This document shows positions 16,408 to 27,557 of a DNA stretch of 34,225 bases, in pieces; within the stretch, counting starts at the first letter, position 1; each line of letters starts with the position of its first letter. The position numbers were made by a program, and so were the translations under genes. The notes beneath the pieces are model-generated. The model made no database searches and had not been told where the DNA came from. It saw nothing but the letters and a program-made list of their open reading frames with translations. This DNA comes from Clostridiaceae bacterium (GTDB lineage Bacteria > Bacillota > Clostridia > Saccharofermentanales > DTU023): the NCBI GenBank assembly GCA_012838795.1, contig DUOO01000042.1, forward strand, positions 1 through 34,225, written 5' to 3'.

Positions 16408-19400
16408 ATGTCAGATATTAAAAATTTTGATTCAATTAGTATAGGCTTAGCTTCACCGGAGAAAATTCTGGAATGGTCACATGGGGAAGTAACCAAAGCT
16501 GAAACGATAAATTACCGAACCTTAAAACCGGAACGTGACGGATTGTTCTGTGAAAAAATCTTCGGTCCGACCAAAGATTGGGAATGTCATTGCGGTAAAT
16601 ATAAGAAAATCCGTTATCGGGGAATTGTATGCGACCGTTGTGGTGTTGAAGTGACCAGAGCAATCGTCAGACGTGAACGTATGGGCCATATCAAATTGGC
16701 TGCCCCGTGTTCACATATTTGGTATTTCCGGGGAATTCCCAGCAGAATGGGTTTGATTCTCGACATGAAACCGCGTGACATCGAAAAGGTTCTCTACTTC
16801 GCTTCATATGTGGTTTTAGATGGTGGAGAAACAGATTTTGTTGTAAAACAAATTATTACGGAACAACAATATCGCGAAGCATATTTTGAATACGGACGCG
16901 ATGCTTTTGACGCCAGAATGGGTGCAGAAGCAATCAAAGTTCTTTTGGAAAGAATTGATCTCAAAGAATTGGCAACCGAATTACGAATTGAAATGCGCGA
17001 ATCACGAGGTCAAAAAAAGATCAGAATTATCAAACGTTTGGAAGTTATTGAAGGATTCTTGAAATCCAACAACAAACCGGAGTGGATGATACTGGAAAAT
17101 TTGCCGGTCTTACCACCTGAATTGCGTCCGATGGTTCAATTGGATGGCGGACGTTTTGCGACCTCAGATCTTAATGATCTCTATCGCAGAGTAATCAATC
17201 GTAACAATCGTTTGATCAACCTGCAGCAACTTGGTGCTCCTAATATCATCATCCGCAATGAAGAAAGAATGTTGCAAGAAGCGGTTGATGCTTTAATCGA
17301 TAACGGCCGCCGCGGCCGTGCCGTAACCGGTGCCGGTAATCGCGCGTTGAAATCCTTATCAGATCTTTTGAAAGGAAAACAAGGCCGTTTCCGTCAAAAC
17401 TTGCTGGGTAAACGTGTTGACTATTCCGGTCGTTCGGTTATTGTTGTCGGTCCGAAATTAAAATTACATCAATGTGGTTTACCGAAAGAAATGGCCCTGG
17501 AATTATTCAAACCTTTCGTAATGCGTGAAATTATTAATGAAGGATATGCACATAATATTAAAACAGCTCGTCGTTTAGTCGAAAAAGCTTCCGATTTAGT
17601 TTGGGATATTCTGGAAGAAGTTATTAAAGATCATCCGGTTTTACTCAATCGCGCTCCTACTTTACACAGACTCGGCATTCAGGCATTCGAACCTGTTTTG
17701 GTAGAAGGCAGAGCGATACAATTACATCCTTTAGTCTGTCCGGCTTATAATGCGGACTTCGACGGTGACCAAATGGCTGTACACGTACCTCTTTCGGCTG
17801 AAGCTCAAGCAGAAGCACGTTACTTGATGCTCTCATCCAATAATATTTTGAAACCGCAAGACGGTAAACCGGTTGCTGTACCGAATCAGGATATGGTTAT
17901 GGGCATCTATCATATGACCATTGATAAAGAAGAATGTAAAGGTGATGGCAGAGCTTTCATTGATTTGAATGAAGCGATTATGGCTTATTCACAAAATGAA
18001 ATAGAAATGCATTCTCGAATCAAAGTTCGTATGAAAAAAGAAATCGACGGCGAAATCAAATCCGGTATTGTAGAGAGCACTTATGGTCGTTTCCTCTTCA
18101 ACAGCAAGATTCCGCAAGATTTGGAATTTGTTGATCGCAGCAAAGAAGAAAATCTCTTCGCTCTAGAATGTGATTTTCTGGTTGATAAAAAACATATGGG
18201 TCAGATTATCCAGCGTTGCATCCATCAACATGGCATCACGAAAACGGCCGGTATTCTGGATGATATTAAAGATCTGGGTTTCCATTATTCAACTGTCGGC
18301 GGAATTTCGATCGGCGTTTTTGATATGGTTGTACCAAATGTTAAAGAAAAATATATTGCTGAGGCAGAAGAGAAAGTTACTCAAATCAACCGGCAGCATG
18401 AACGTGGTTTATTAAATGAAGACGGTCGTTATCATGCAGTTGTTGACACATGGATGAAAACAACCGACGATATTACTAAAGCTCTGAAAGATAGTCTGGG
18501 CAAGTATAATCCTGTTTATATGATGTCTGAATCTGGTGCCCGCGGTAACATCAATCAGATAAAACAGCTGGCAGGTATGCGTGGCAACATGACCGATACA
18601 TCAGGAAAGACTCTGGAAATTCCGATTAAGTCGAATTTGCGTGAAGGTATGAATGTTGCTGAATTCTTTATTTCGTCGCACGGTGCGAGAAAAGCACTTT
18701 CGGATACAGCCCTTAAAACTGCTGAGTCGGGATATTTAACCAGACGTTTGATCGACGTTGCTCAAGATGTAATTATCAGCAGCGACGATTGCGGAACAGA
18801 TGAATTTATCGAAGTTTCAGCAGTTACGGTAGGCAGTACCCGCAGTAAGCGAGTTATTGAAAGATTGTATGATCGAATCAACGGTCGTTATGCTGCCAAA
18901 GATGTCATTCATCCGGAAACTCAAGAGATTATTGTATGCCGCAACCAATTGATCACAGACCGAATGGCACGCGAAATTGAAGAAGCAAATATTGAGAAAG
19001 TTGCTGTACGCAGTAATTTAACTTGTCATTGTAAACATGGCGTTTGTTCAAAATGTTACGGACTTAATCTGGCGACAGGCGGACCGGCAGTAGTCGGTGA
19101 AGCAATCGGCATCATGGCTGCCCAATCAATCGGTGAGCCGGGAACCCAGTTGACAATGCGCACTTTCCATACGGGCGGTATTGCATCAGGTGATGACATC
19201 ACTCAGGGTTTACCGAGAATCGAGGAATTATTTGAAGCCAGAAAGCCTAAGAGTCAAGCAGTTCTTTCTGAACTTACGGGTGTTGTGAAAATCAAAGAAA
19301 CCAAAAAACAGATGAATGAAGTAACGGTAACGGATGCTGACGGTGAAACCAAGAAATATAAGATCCCGTTTTCCACTCCGTTATTAGTCCAAGAAAATGA

Positions 19401-19959
19401 TACTATCGAGAGTGGCGATTTAATTACCGACGGTTCAGTGAATCCGCATGATATCATGAAGATAAAAGGACCTAAAGGAGTCCAACGATACATCATTAAT
19501 GAAGTTTTGAAAGTTTATAAGAACAACGGTGTTGATATTAATGACAAACATATTGAGATTATTGTCCGTCAGATGTTGAAAAAGATAAAAATCGAAGATC
19601 CGGGTGATACGGATTTCCTGACAGGAACCATGGTGGATATGTTCGAATTCGAAGAAGCCAATAAAACGGCTGAACGCGAAGGCCTGGAACCTGCGGAAGG
19701 CGAACGGGTATTACTAGGTATCACCAAAGCCTCTTTAGCAACGGAATCATTCTTATCAGCTGCTTCATTCCAAGAACAAACCAGAGTATTAACCGACGCG
19801 GCTGTCAAAGGTAAAGTCGATGAGCTACGCGGTTTGAAAGAAAATGTTATTTTAGGAAAATTGATTCCTGCAGGAACCGGCTTACAAAAATATCGGGATA
19901 TTTCAGCTACACCTGTGATCGAAGAAAACAAAGAATTCTTTGAAGATTCGTATTATTAA
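16408..19959 (+). CDS. rpoC: DNA-directed RNA polymerase beta' subunit
   Basis: The 1183-residue beta' subunit carries the catalytic magnesium site NADFDGD (Asp450, Asp452, Asp454). The N-terminal zinc ribbon is Cys60, Cys62, Cys75, Cys78; the second zinc site is Cys795, Cys873, Cys880 and Cys883. The trigger-loop/bridge region contains [20 protein letters not shown]. An in-frame TTG at 16387 would add seven residues, but AAGGGGA (16398-16404) is correctly placed for the ATG at 16408 and the [10 protein letters not shown] start fits the family. No large Gram-negative insertion is present. The next gene starts 14 bases after the stop and is probably in the same transcript. Confidence 0.98.
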   Translation: MSDIKNFDSISIGLASPEKILEWSHGEVTKAETINYRTLKPERDGLFCEKIFGPTKDWECHCGKYKKIRYRGIVCDRCGVEVTRAIVRRERMGHIKLAAPCSHIWYFRGIPSRMGLILDMKPRDIEKVLYFASYVVLDGGETDFVVKQIITEQQYREAYFEYGRDAFDARMGAEAIKVLLERIDLKELATELRIEMRESRGQKKIRIIKRLEVIEGFLKSNNKPEWMILENLPVLPPELRPMVQLDGGRFATSDLNDLYRRVINRNNRLINLQQLGAPNIIIRNEERMLQEAVDALIDNGRRGRAVTGAGNRALKSLSDLLKGKQGRFRQNLLGKRVDYSGRSVIVVGPKLKLHQCGLPKEMALELFKPFVMREIINEGYAHNIKTARRLVEKASDLVWDILEEVIKDHPVLLNRAPTLHRLGIQAFEPVLVEGRAIQLHPLVCPAYNADFDGDQMAVHVPLSAEAQAEARYLMLSSNNILKPQDGKPVAVPNQDMVMGIYHMTIDKEECKGDGRAFIDLNEAIMAYSQNEIEMHSRIKVRMKKEIDGEIKSGIVESTYGRFLFNSKIPQDLEFVDRSKEENLFALECDFLVDKKHMGQIIQRCIHQHGITKTAGILDDIKDLGFHYSTVGGISIGVFDMVVPNVKEKYIAEAEEKVTQINRQHERGLLNEDGRYHAVVDTWMKTTDDITKALKDSLGKYNPVYMMSESGARGNINQIKQLAGMRGNMTDTSGKTLEIPIKSNLREGMNVAEFFISSHGARKALSDTALKTAESGYLTRRLIDVAQDVIISSDDCGTDEFIEVSAVTVGSTRSKRVIERLYDRINGRYAAKDVIHPETQEIIVCRNQLITDRMAREIEEANIEKVAVRSNLTCHCKHGVCSKCYGLNLATGGPAVVGEAIGIMAAQSIGEPGTQLTMRTFHTGGIASGDDITQGLPRIEELFEARKPKSQAVLSELTGVVKIKETKKQMNEVTVTDADGETKKYKIPFSTPLLVQENDTIESGDLITDGSVNPHDIMKIKGPKGVQRYIINEVLKVYKNNGVDINDKHIEIIVRQMLKKIKIEDPGDTDFLTGTMVDMFEFEEANKTAEREGLEPAEGERVLLGITKASLATESFLSAASFQEQTRVLTDAAVKGKVDELRGLKENVILGKLIPAGTGLQKYRDISATPVIEENKEFFEDSYY

Positions 19960-19973
19960 TAAGGTAAGTAAAT

Positions 19974-22900
19974 TTGAATAACAATAATGATAATCGTTTA
20001 GGATTTGATATTGGCTCGACTACAATTAAAGCTGTAGTTTTGGATCCGGAAGACAATATAATCTTTAGTTCTTATCAGCGGCACAATTCCGATATCAGAG
20101 GCGGAATTGAAATGATTCTCGGAGAAATCAATGCTGAATTTCCGGAACAACTATTTAAAATCAGCTTGACCGGTTCAGGCGGTTTAATGGTTGCTCAAAT
20201 TTTAGATGTTCCTTTTGTCCAGGAAGTTATTGCTGAAACAGAAGTAATAGAACGTTATTATCCTGAAACAGACTGCATTATTGAACTCGGCGGCGAAGAT
20301 GCAAAAATTACTTTCCTTAAACCTCAGACTGAACAAAGAATGAACGGAACCTGTGCCGGCGGCACAGGTTCTTTTATCGATCAAATGGCGCAGCTATTAC
20401 AAACTGATACAATAGGTCTTAACAAATTAGCTAAACAATATAAAACAATTTATCCGATAGCCTCACGATGCGGAGTTTTTGCCAAAAGCGATTTACAACC
20501 ATTGTTGAACGAAGGTGCACCAAAAGCTGATTTAGCAGCATCCGTTTTGCAGGCAGTAGTCAATCAAACCATTGCCGGTCTGGCACAAGGACGTCAAATC
20601 AAGGGTAACGTAATTTTCTTAGGAGGACCGCTGTATTTTCTGTCTGAGTTACGATTCGCATTTGAAAGAACTCTGGCAACTCAGGTAGATAAATTTGTTG
20701 TGCCGGAAAACGCCCAATTGTATGTTGCAATCGGAGCGGCAATGTTGTCCGATGAAAGTCGTTTAGTCGATCTGAATGAAGCTATTGCCCGTTTTCATAA
20801 AGCAGATCAAATCGGCAGTGATGTTTTAACCATGTCTCCGCTTTTCAAAAATCAAGAAGAACGCGAGGCTTTTAATGCACGTCATGCTAAAGCATCGGTT
20901 GAAATTCATGATATTACAACAGCAAAAGGACCGTGTTTTTTGGGGATTGATGCCGGCAGTACGACTACGAAAGCTGTATTAATTAATAAGCAAGGTGATT
21001 TAGTTTATAGTTGGTACGGCAGTAATGGCGGCAGTCCGGTCAAAAGCACCATAACAATTCTGACAGAGCTTTATGGAATTTTACCTGAAGAAGCTTGGAT
21101 TGCAAATTCCTGTGTAACCGGTTACGGTGAAAAATTGATCCAAGCTGCATTAAAAGTTGATCAGGGCGAAATTGAGACTATGACCCATTATCGCGGCGCA
21201 GAATTTTTCTTGCCGGGTGTGGATTTCATCATTGATATCGGCGGGCAGGATATGAAATGTATGCATATCAAAGACGGTGTAATTGATCATATTATGCTGA
21301 ATGAGGCTTGTTCTTCAGGTTGCGGTTCATTTCTCCAGACTTTTGCCTCATCAGTTGATTTAGGAATAATCGATTTTGCCCAAGCTGCTTTAGAAGCGGA
21401 GAATCCGGTTGATCTCGGTTCGCGCTGTACGGTATTCATGAATTCCAGAGTAAAACAAGCACAAAAAGAAGGTGCGACAGTCGGCGATATCTCAGCAGGT
21501 CTGTCTTATTCCGTCGTGCGCAATGCACTGTACAAAGTAATCAAAATCAAAGATCCGGCAGATATGGGTAAGCATGTTGTGGTTCAGGGCGGAACCTTTC
21601 TCAATGATGCCGTACTTCGCTGTTTTGAACAAATTTGCGGCAGAGAAGTTGTGCGACCGAACATTGCAGGTCTGATGGGAGCTTTCGGTTCAGCTTTAAT
21701 AGCCGGACAACGTTGGGATAAAGTTTCGGAGTCCAAAATTCTGACCTTGCCTGAACTTGCTGAATTCAGTATGGATACGACTTTTGAAAATTGCGGTCTG
21801 TGTCCCAATAATTGCAAATTGACAATTTCTACTTTTTCCGACGGCAGTAAATTCATTTCAGGCAACAGATGTGAACGCGGTGCCGGTGTAGAGGTAAAAA
21901 CGGAAGACAAATTACCGAATCTCTATAAATATAAATATAACAGAACTTTCAAATATTATAAGCCGTTAAAACCGGCAGAAGCCAAACGCGGAATGATCGG
22001 TTTGCCCCGGGCGCTTAATATGTATGAGAATTATCCGCTGTGGTTTACTATTTTTACCGAACTCGGATTCCGGGTAGTATTATCAGGAAAATCTGATCAT
22101 AAAATGTTTGAAAAAGGTATGAGTACAATACCCAGCGAGAGCGTTTGCTATCCGGCAAAAATGACTCACGGCCATATCCAGGATTTAATCAATAAGAAAA
22201 TTAAGACTATTTTTTATCCGGGTATACCATATGAGGTACAGGAAGATATAAATAGCGATAATCACTATAATTGCCCGATTGTAGTTTCCTATCCCGATGT
22301 TATCAGAAACAATATGGATAGTGTTACTGAATCCGAAATCAGATTATTGACTCCTTATTTGCCGCTGCACAATCAGAAAAAGCTGATTGAACGTCTGGTT
22401 GAAGTATTGGCAGATTGGAATATTACGAAATCGGAAATCAAACAAGCCGTAATAAAAGGCTATCAGGAAATGGCTGCCTATAAAGAAGATATCCGGCAAA
22501 AAGGTGATGAAGTTGTTGCCTGGCTGAAGGCTAATCAGAAAAAAGGCATTGTTTTGGCAGGCAGACCGTATCATGTTGATCCTGGTATCAATCACGGAAT
22601 TCCGGAATTAATAAACTCACTGGGAATGGCGGTTTTAACTGAAGATTCAGTTGCTCGTCCCGGCTATTTGGAACGTCCGATCAGAGTTGTCGATCAATGG
22701 ACTTATCACTCCAGACTCTACGAAGCGGCAGCATTTGTTGCCGAAAATGATAATTTGGAATTGGTTCAGCTCAATTCTTTCGGTTGTGGAATTGATGCGA
22801 TTACTACCGATCAAACTGAAGAAATTCTGGAAAGTCAAAACAGATTATATACTTGTTTGAAAATTGATGAAGTAAGCAATCTGGGAGCAGCTCGCATTCG

Positions 22901-24599
22901 TTTGCGCTCTTTGAAAGTAGCCATGGATGAACGTGAAACTGAGAAACAGCGTTTTACCCGTTTAATCTCAGCAAAAGAACAAGTTGAGCATGAAGTAAAA
23001 CAATTAGATAAAGCTGCCCGGATCGCTGAATTAGAACGGAACAAACAATCGCCGGTGCCATACTTAAATCATCGTGTTGAATTTACAAAAGAGATGTCGG
23101 AAACATATACGATTTTAGCACCTCAAATGGCGCCGATTCATTTTGAATTAATTGAACAAGCTTTAAAGCCGAGCAAAATCAAGTTGAAAATATTGAAAAA
23201 AACCAGTGCTGAAGATATAGAAGTAGGTTTGAAATATGTACATAACGATGCTTGTTTCCCGACAATTATAGTTGTCGGACAATTCATCAATGCTTTACAG
23301 AGCGGCCAATATGATCTTGATAAAACTGCATTGGCAATTACTCAAACCGGTGGAGGTTGCCGCGCAACCAACTATGTAGCTTTTTTACGTAAAGCTTTAG
23401 CGGATGCAGGTATGCCGCAAGTTCCGGTAATTGCTTTGAGTGCTCAAGGTATAGAATCAAATCCCGGTCTGCAACTGAGCTTGCCCGATTTGCACAGAGT
23501 TATTCAGGCAGCGGTTTTAGGTGATCTGTTTCTGACTTGTCTGTTAAGAATTCGTCCATATGAAAAAATTCCGGGCGAAGCTAATCAGCTGTATCGCAAA
23601 TGGATGGATATCAGCGGGGCTTATTTAAGACGTGAAGATAAAACTTACAATTTCAAAACATTGATTACGGCAATTGTTGAGGCTTTCGATAACTATGAAA
23701 TGTTGGATATACCACGTAAACCGCGTGTGGGTGTTGTCGGAGAAATACTGGTAAAGTTTCATCCCGATGCCAACAATCAGGTAGTCAATGTAATCGAACA
23801 AGAAGATTGCGAAGCCGTGATGCCGGGATTAATTGATTTTTTCCTTTATTGTGCTTTTAATCCGCAGTGGAAAGCCGATTATTTAGGTAATAGCAAATTT
23901 GCTGCTTTAGGCGGTAAATTGATCATTTCGATATTGGAAAAGTATCGAAAACATGCTAAAAATTGTCTAGCCAAAACCAACGGTAAATTCATGTTGCCAA
24001 ATTCAATCTATGAAATGGCGGAATCGGCGCAACAGATTGTTTCTTTAGGTAATGCAATGGGTGAAGGCTGGTTCTTAACAGCAGAAATGGTTGAATTAAT
24101 TGAAGCCGGAGCACCCAATATTATTTGTGTACAACCTTTTGCCTGCTTGCCGAACCATGTAACCGGCAAAGGTATGATCAAAGAAATTCGTCATCAATAT
24201 CCGCAAAGCAATATTGTAGCAATTGATTATGATCCCGGTGCCAGCGAAGTCAATCAGCTGAACAGAATCAAGCTGATGATATCAACCGCAATCAAAAACG
24301 AATACGGTGATCAGGCTAAAGCAATCAAAGCCATTCAAAAAGAAAAAATTGCCGCTTCAATAAAAGAATCTTTTAATTTGGAAGAAGAAAATTTCAGTCC
24401 TGAAGAAAAACCCGGCATAACTGACCAAATTCGCGAGAAAGGTGCCAAAGTAGCTGCCTCGGTATTAACTAAAGGTTCTGAAGCGATCAGCAAAGTCAAA
24501 GAAACCAAATCCAGAGCGGCAGACACAGTTAAAGGTGTCGGCTCACAAGTAGTATCTACGATCAAAGACACTGGCAATCAATCTCAGACTCAAAGTTAA
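19974..24599 (+). CDS. Giant acyl-CoA dehydratase activase fusion (two BadF/HgdC ATPase domains plus HgdB-like region)
   Basis: Family members activate 2-hydroxyacyl-CoA dehydratases or act as ATP-driven low-potential reductases with [4Fe-4S] or double-cubane clusters. The first ASKHA ATPase domain (about 9-265) has [19 protein letters not shown] and Cys127 and Cys166, the same numbers as the cluster ligands of HgdC. The second (about 324-590) has [18 protein letters not shown] and Cys446, Cys450 and Cys485. A Cys607-x2-Cys610-x3-Cys614 motif with Cys633 may bind another cluster. A DUF2229-like part (about 670-890) and an HgdB/D-like part ([13 protein letters not shown]) follow. The start is TTG, forced because an in-frame stop lies at 19965; AAGGTAAG serves as ribosome site. 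The tail (about 1472-1541) is Lys/Ala/Val/Thr-rich and not typical. Physiological substrate unknown. Confidence 0.88.
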   Translation: MNNNNDNRLGFDIGSTTIKAVVLDPEDNIIFSSYQRHNSDIRGGIEMILGEINAEFPEQLFKISLTGSGGLMVAQILDVPFVQEVIAETEVIERYYPETDCIIELGGEDAKITFLKPQTEQRMNGTCAGGTGSFIDQMAQLLQTDTIGLNKLAKQYKTIYPIASRCGVFAKSDLQPLLNEGAPKADLAASVLQAVVNQTIAGLAQGRQIKGNVIFLGGPLYFLSELRFAFERTLATQVDKFVVPENAQLYVAIGAAMLSDESRLVDLNEAIARFHKADQIGSDVLTMSPLFKNQEEREAFNARHAKASVEIHDITTAKGPCFLGIDAGSTTTKAVLINKQGDLVYSWYGSNGGSPVKSTITILTELYGILPEEAWIANSCVTGYGEKLIQAALKVDQGEIETMTHYRGAEFFLPGVDFIIDIGGQDMKCMHIKDGVIDHIMLNEACSSGCGSFLQTFASSVDLGIIDFAQAALEAENPVDLGSRCTVFMNSRVKQAQKEGATVGDISAGLSYSVVRNALYKVIKIKDPADMGKHVVVQGGTFLNDAVLRCFEQICGREVVRPNIAGLMGAFGSALIAGQRWDKVSESKILTLPELAEFSMDTTFENCGLCPNNCKLTISTFSDGSKFISGNRCERGAGVEVKTEDKLPNLYKYKYNRTFKYYKPLKPAEAKRGMIGLPRALNMYENYPLWFTIFTELGFRVVLSGKSDHKMFEKGMSTIPSESVCYPAKMTHGHIQDLINKKIKTIFYPGIPYEVQEDINSDNHYNCPIVVSYPDVIRNNMDSVTESEIRLLTPYLPLHNQKKLIERLVEVLADWNITKSEIKQAVIKGYQEMAAYKEDIRQKGDEVVAWLKANQKKGIVLAGRPYHVDPGINHGIPELINSLGMAVLTEDSVARPGYLERPIRVVDQWTYHSRLYEAAAFVAENDNLELVQLNSFGCGIDAITTDQTEEILESQNRLYTCLKIDEVSNLGAARIRLRSLKVAMDERETEKQRFTRLISAKEQVEHEVKQLDKAARIAELERNKQSPVPYLNHRVEFTKEMSETYTILAPQMAPIHFELIEQALKPSKIKLKILKKTSAEDIEVGLKYVHNDACFPTIIVVGQFINALQSGQYDLDKTALAITQTGGGCRATNYVAFLRKALADAGMPQVPVIALSAQGIESNPGLQLSLPDLHRVIQAAVLGDLFLTCLLRIRPYEKIPGEANQLYRKWMDISGAYLRREDKTYNFKTLITAIVEAFDNYEMLDIPRKPRVGVVGEILVKFHPDANNQVVNVIEQEDCEAVMPGLIDFFLYCAFNPQWKADYLGNSKFAALGGKLIISILEKYRKHAKNCLAKTNGKFMLPNSIYEMAESAQQIVSLGNAMGEGWFLTAEMVELIEAGAPNIICVQPFACLPNHVTGKGMIKEIRHQYPQSNIVAIDYDPGASEVNQLNRIKLMISTAIKNEYGDQAKAIKAIQKEKIAASIKESFNLEEENFSPEEKPGITDQIREKGAKVAASVLTKGSEAISKVKETKSRAADTVKGVGSQVVSTIKDTGNQSQTQS

Positions 24600-24617
24600 G
24601 TCAGAAGAATCGGTGAG

Positions 24618-24977
24618 TTATTTTCCGCACTGATCACGATACTGATGCTTCCGGCAGATGGATCCGGTCGACTTTAGTTCACCCTTCAGATAGCTTTCGA
24701 CTGCAGTTTTTGCATTACCGGCAGCTCCCAAGATTACTTCAATATTTCTTTCATTGAAAATTTCAACAGCGCCTCCGCCCATACCGCCGCTGATCACGAC
24801 ATTTGCACCGAGATCTGCCAGGAAATTGGGTAAAAACCGGGGTCTGTGTCCGGGATTAGCAATGGTTTCACTCTTAATGATTTGATTATTCTCAGTATCA
24901 AAAATCATGAAGTTATCACAATGTCCGAAATGTTCTGTTATTATTCCGTTATCAAGTGCTACAACTATTTTCAGCAT
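24618..24977 (-). CDS. NifX/NifB-family protein (dinitrogenase iron-molybdenum cofactor domain), copy 2
   Basis: The 119-residue protein has the RNase H-like fold of the NifX/NafY/orange-protein family, proteins that carry or protect metal-sulfur clusters. It starts MLKIVVALD, has the metal-site-like HFGHCDNF (residues 16-23) and the conserved ANVVISGGMGGGAVEIF. The Cys/His-bearing tail (ICRKHQYRDQCGK) is unusual. No nitrogenase genes are near, so a nitrogen-fixation role is unlikely. GGAGG lies upstream of the ATG. It is the last gene of the DUF134-NifX-MinD-MinD-MBL-NifX operon, and its stop lies only 18 bases from the stop of the convergent activase gene, with no terminator visible between. 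Confidence 0.82.
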   Translation of the reverse strand: MLKIVVALDNGIITEHFGHCDNFMIFDTENNQIIKSETIANPGHRPRFLPNFLADLGANVVISGGMGGGAVEIFNERNIEVILGAAGNAKTAVESYLKGELKSTGSICRKHQYRDQCGK

Positions 24978-25017
24978 TTTTAATATCCTCCAATTTATAT
25001 ATTTTTTATTATTTTAT

Positions 25018-25839
25018 TCAGATTATAATTTCACTACCTGCTGCGAGGTATTCAACTCTGTCACCCATGACCGATTTCAACATTTTATAAGGTTCTATGC
25101 CTGTGCAATGGCAGGTATAATACTTTGTTTTTGTTTCAATCAAATATTTGCCGATTTTATCTATCCTTTCCGGAGTTTCATAATTAGCGGAACCGCCGGA
25201 AAGATGAAAACCGCCGATTACATAATCAGGCATTCGTCCTTTGAGCAAATGAAAATGCTCCAGAATATTGACAATGCCATTATGGGCACAACCGGTAATC
25301 AAAAGAATTTTGTTGTCTTCTTCTATGATGAGATTTTGTTCATGGGCGAAAGTATCCTGTACCTTTTGCCCGTTCTGCTCCATAAGCAAATTGTTATTTG
25401 ATTTTAGAGGTGCTTCTTTTTGAATGACGTTTGAGAATAGTTCGAGTCCATCGCAAATCAAAAAGATATCTGAAGTGAATACGATTTGTTTATTTTCTTT
25501 AAGTTTATCATCCAGTCCGATATAATCTACTTTACCATTAGGACGGACGGAATAATATTTGCCGAAAGCAAGTTGATGTATGAATATCGAAGCCTTTGTG
25601 TTTTCATTAAAAAAAGCTTTCAGGCCTCCGCCATGGTCGTAATGGCCATGAGAAATTATAAGAAAATCAACATCAGCAATGTTTACATTAAGTTTTTCAG
25701 CATTTCTCAGAAATAATTCACTTGCACCCACATCAAACAATATTTTATGTTCCTTTGTTTCAATGTATAGGCTAAGACCATGCTCGCAGCCAAAGTCTTC
25801 CGATATTGCAATGTTTTCTGCCAGAGTTTTAATTAGCAT
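25018..25839 (-). CDS. Metallo-beta-lactamase-fold hydrolase (COG1237 type)
   Basis: A 273-residue hydrolase with the MBL metal motif HGHYDHGGG (His64, His66, Asp68, His69), a later ITGCAHNGIVNI and a C-terminal YYTCHCTGIEPYK segment. The HCTG end is typical of the group annotated as 7,8-dihydropterin-6-methyl-(ribofuranosyl)-aminobenzene-phosphate synthase-like enzymes, but that name comes from distant archaeal members and the substrate here is unknown. AAAGGTGGTGA precedes the ATG, placed in the last codons of the upstream ATPase gene (gap three bases), so the two are translationally coupled. Constant neighbourhood with MinD-ferredoxin ATPases suggests a role with metal clusters or redox cofactors. 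Confidence 0.8.
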   Translation of the reverse strand: MLIKTLAENIAISEDFGCEHGLSLYIETKEHKILFDVGASELFLRNAEKLNVNIADVDFLIISHGHYDHGGGLKAFFNENTKASIFIHQLAFGKYYSVRPNGKVDYIGLDDKLKENKQIVFTSDIFLICDGLELFSNVIQKEAPLKSNNNLLMEQNGQKVQDTFAHEQNLIIEEDNKILLITGCAHNGIVNILEHFHLLKGRMPDYVIGGFHLSGGSANYETPERIDKIGKYLIETKTKYYTCHCTGIEPYKMLKSVMGDRVEYLAAGSEIII

Positions 25840-25842
25840 AAT

Positions 25843-26718
25843 TTAGTCACCACCTTTTTCAAAAAATACATTCATTAATTTGTGATAAATTTCTTTAACT
25901 GCAGTGCCTGATCTGCAATCTATGTCAACAATAGTCTGCCCGTTGTTGACAGCTTTTACTGCATCGCGATCAAACGGTATTCTGCCGGCATAAAGTAATT
26001 TTTGCTTTTTACAGAATTCTTCGATTTTTTCTGTGTTTTCAATATTATTGTCATATTTATTGACACATACGGCCATTTTTATTGCAAAATTTGCTGCTGT
26101 ATTGATAATGCGCTCCAGATCGCTGATACCTGAAATTGACGGTTCTGCAACGATCAAAACCATGTCCGCACCACTAAGCGAAGCAATAACAGGGCATCCT
26201 AAGCCGGGAGAACCGTCAATAATAGCCAGACGAGCATTAACTGCTGCTGATTTCATCCGTTTTTTTACTTCTGTGACAAGCAATCCTGAGGAGCCGCTGC
26301 CCATTTTGAGTTGTGCTGTTGAGAAAACTTTTTTGTTATCAGAATACAGCATCATTTCTCCATCCAAAGAAGGTAACATAGTTATTGCTTTTACGGGACA
26401 AACATATTCACAAACTCCGCAGCCTTCACAAGCAAAGGGATCAACTGAATAATTGTCATGGTTAGAAATTGCGTAGAAACGACAGTATTTCACACATTGA
26501 CCACATCGGATACATAATTCATCATTGATTTGTGCCTTTGACAGCCCGTAATAATCGGTTTTATCCGGTTCGGTTGCCCATGTGGTTATCAGGTGCAAAT
26601 TAGGTGCATCAACATCACAATCGGCATATGCTTTGGCATTTGCAAGCTTGATTAACGCACTCGCTATTGTCGTCTTTCCTGTACCGCCTTTACCGCTGAG
26701 GACAAGCAATTGCTTCAT
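25843..26718 (-). CDS. MinD-superfamily ATPase with two inserted [4Fe-4S] ferredoxin motifs, copy B
   Basis: The 291-residue P-loop ATPase has a deviant Walker A, SGKGGTGKTT (8-17), DCDVDAPN (33-40) and DGSPGLGCP. Between the strands it carries two ferredoxin motifs: Cys69-x2-Cys72-x2-Cys75-x3-Cys79 and Cys97-x2-Cys100-x2-Cys103-x3-Cys107. This is the COG1149 architecture, found in pairs in anaerobes and in the orange-protein cluster of Desulfovibrio. The likely role is ATP-driven electron transfer or metal-cluster handling; this is inference. Its start overlaps the end of copy A by 29 bases, with AAGGAGGTG before the ATG, so the two are made in step and may act as a heterodimer. Confidence 0.88.
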   Translation of the reverse strand: MKQLLVLSGKGGTGKTTIASALIKLANAKAYADCDVDAPNLHLITTWATEPDKTDYYGLSKAQINDELCIRCGQCVKYCRFYAISNHDNYSVDPFACEGCGVCEYVCPVKAITMLPSLDGEMMLYSDNKKVFSTAQLKMGSGSSGLLVTEVKKRMKSAAVNARLAIIDGSPGLGCPVIASLSGADMVLIVAEPSISGISDLERIINTAANFAIKMAVCVNKYDNNIENTEKIEEFCKKQKLLYAGRIPFDRDAVKAVNNGQTIVDIDCRSGTAVKEIYHKLMNVFFEKGGD

Positions 26719-27556
26719 TGAGCACCTCCTTGATCACTCTATTTAATAAGGAAGAGAAGAACTCCCGATACTTTTCACTTTTTCTAACTGCTATCTCGGC
26801 TTGTGAATTCAATTTTCCAAGGTCAATATTAAACGGAATTTTTGTCAAAATTTTAATGTTATTTTCAACACAGAAATTTTCTGCCGGATTTTCATCATCT
26901 AAACATTTGTTAAGAACTACTCCGAACGGCTTATTAAATATTTTGACCAATTCATATACCATATTGAGATTGTGAACACCGAACAATGTAGGTTCAGCAA
27001 CTAATATGCAATAATCCGCATCTTTGATACTTTCCATTACGATACAGGCGCTTCCCGGGGGACAGTCAATAATTATATGCTTACTTGTTTCTGATTTCTT
27101 ATCAAATAGTAGTTTTTTGATGATGGGAATTCCTGAAGCTTCTCCGATATTCATGATTCCTGTATATGTATCTACATTGCCGGAAATTCCTTTTTGAACT
27201 TTGCCAATAACCTTTTCTTTTTCCGTCAATGCTTTTTCAGGACAAACCAGGCTGCATCCGCCACAAGAATGGCAGATATCGTCAAAAACAATCAGATTGT
27301 CTTTGACATAGGCAAGAGCGTTATATCTGCAAAAATCGACACATTTTCGACAACCGATACATAATTCGGGATCTGCTTGCGGAACCTTTACCGATACACT
27401 GTGCTCTGCAAGAATTTCAGGCTTAAAAAACAAATGACCGTTTGGCTCTTCTATATCACAGTCTATATAGATTGATGTTTTTGCTGCCGCAGCTAAATTA
27501 ACCGATATCAGAGTTTTACCTGTACCGCCTTTGCCGCTGAGCACAGCTATTTTCAT
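26690..27556 (-). CDS. MinD-superfamily ATPase with two inserted [4Fe-4S] ferredoxin motifs, copy A
   Basis: The 288-residue paralogue of the next gene. Deviant Walker A SGKGGTGKT (7-15), DCDIEEPN (32-39) and IIDCPPGSAC; ferredoxin motifs are Cys66, Cys69, Cys72, Cys76 and Cys95, Cys98, Cys101, Cys105. An in-frame ATG farther up (27622) would run 22 residues into the NifX gene and lack the conserved start; MKIAVLSGKGG at 27556 fits the family and has GGAGA upstream. The start codon follows the stop of the NifX gene by one base. Tandem A/B copies probably form one complex. Function as for copy B; no partner enzyme of known activity is encoded nearby. Confidence 0.88.
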   Translation of the reverse strand: MKIAVLSGKGGTGKTLISVNLAAAAKTSIYIDCDIEEPNGHLFFKPEILAEHSVSVKVPQADPELCIGCRKCVDFCRYNALAYVKDNLIVFDDICHSCGGCSLVCPEKALTEKEKVIGKVQKGISGNVDTYTGIMNIGEASGIPIIKKLLFDKKSETSKHIIIDCPPGSACIVMESIKDADYCILVAEPTLFGVHNLNMVYELVKIFNKPFGVVLNKCLDDENPAENFCVENNIKILTKIPFNIDLGKLNSQAEIAVRKSEKYREFFSSLLNRVIKEVLNEAIACPQR

Positions 27557-27557
27557 A

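Noticed and set aside
24907-26452. Plus-strand open frames of 139-164 codons opposite the NifX, MBL and MinD genes
   Set aside because: They are antisense to strongly conserved genes, lack ribosome sites and show no family motif.
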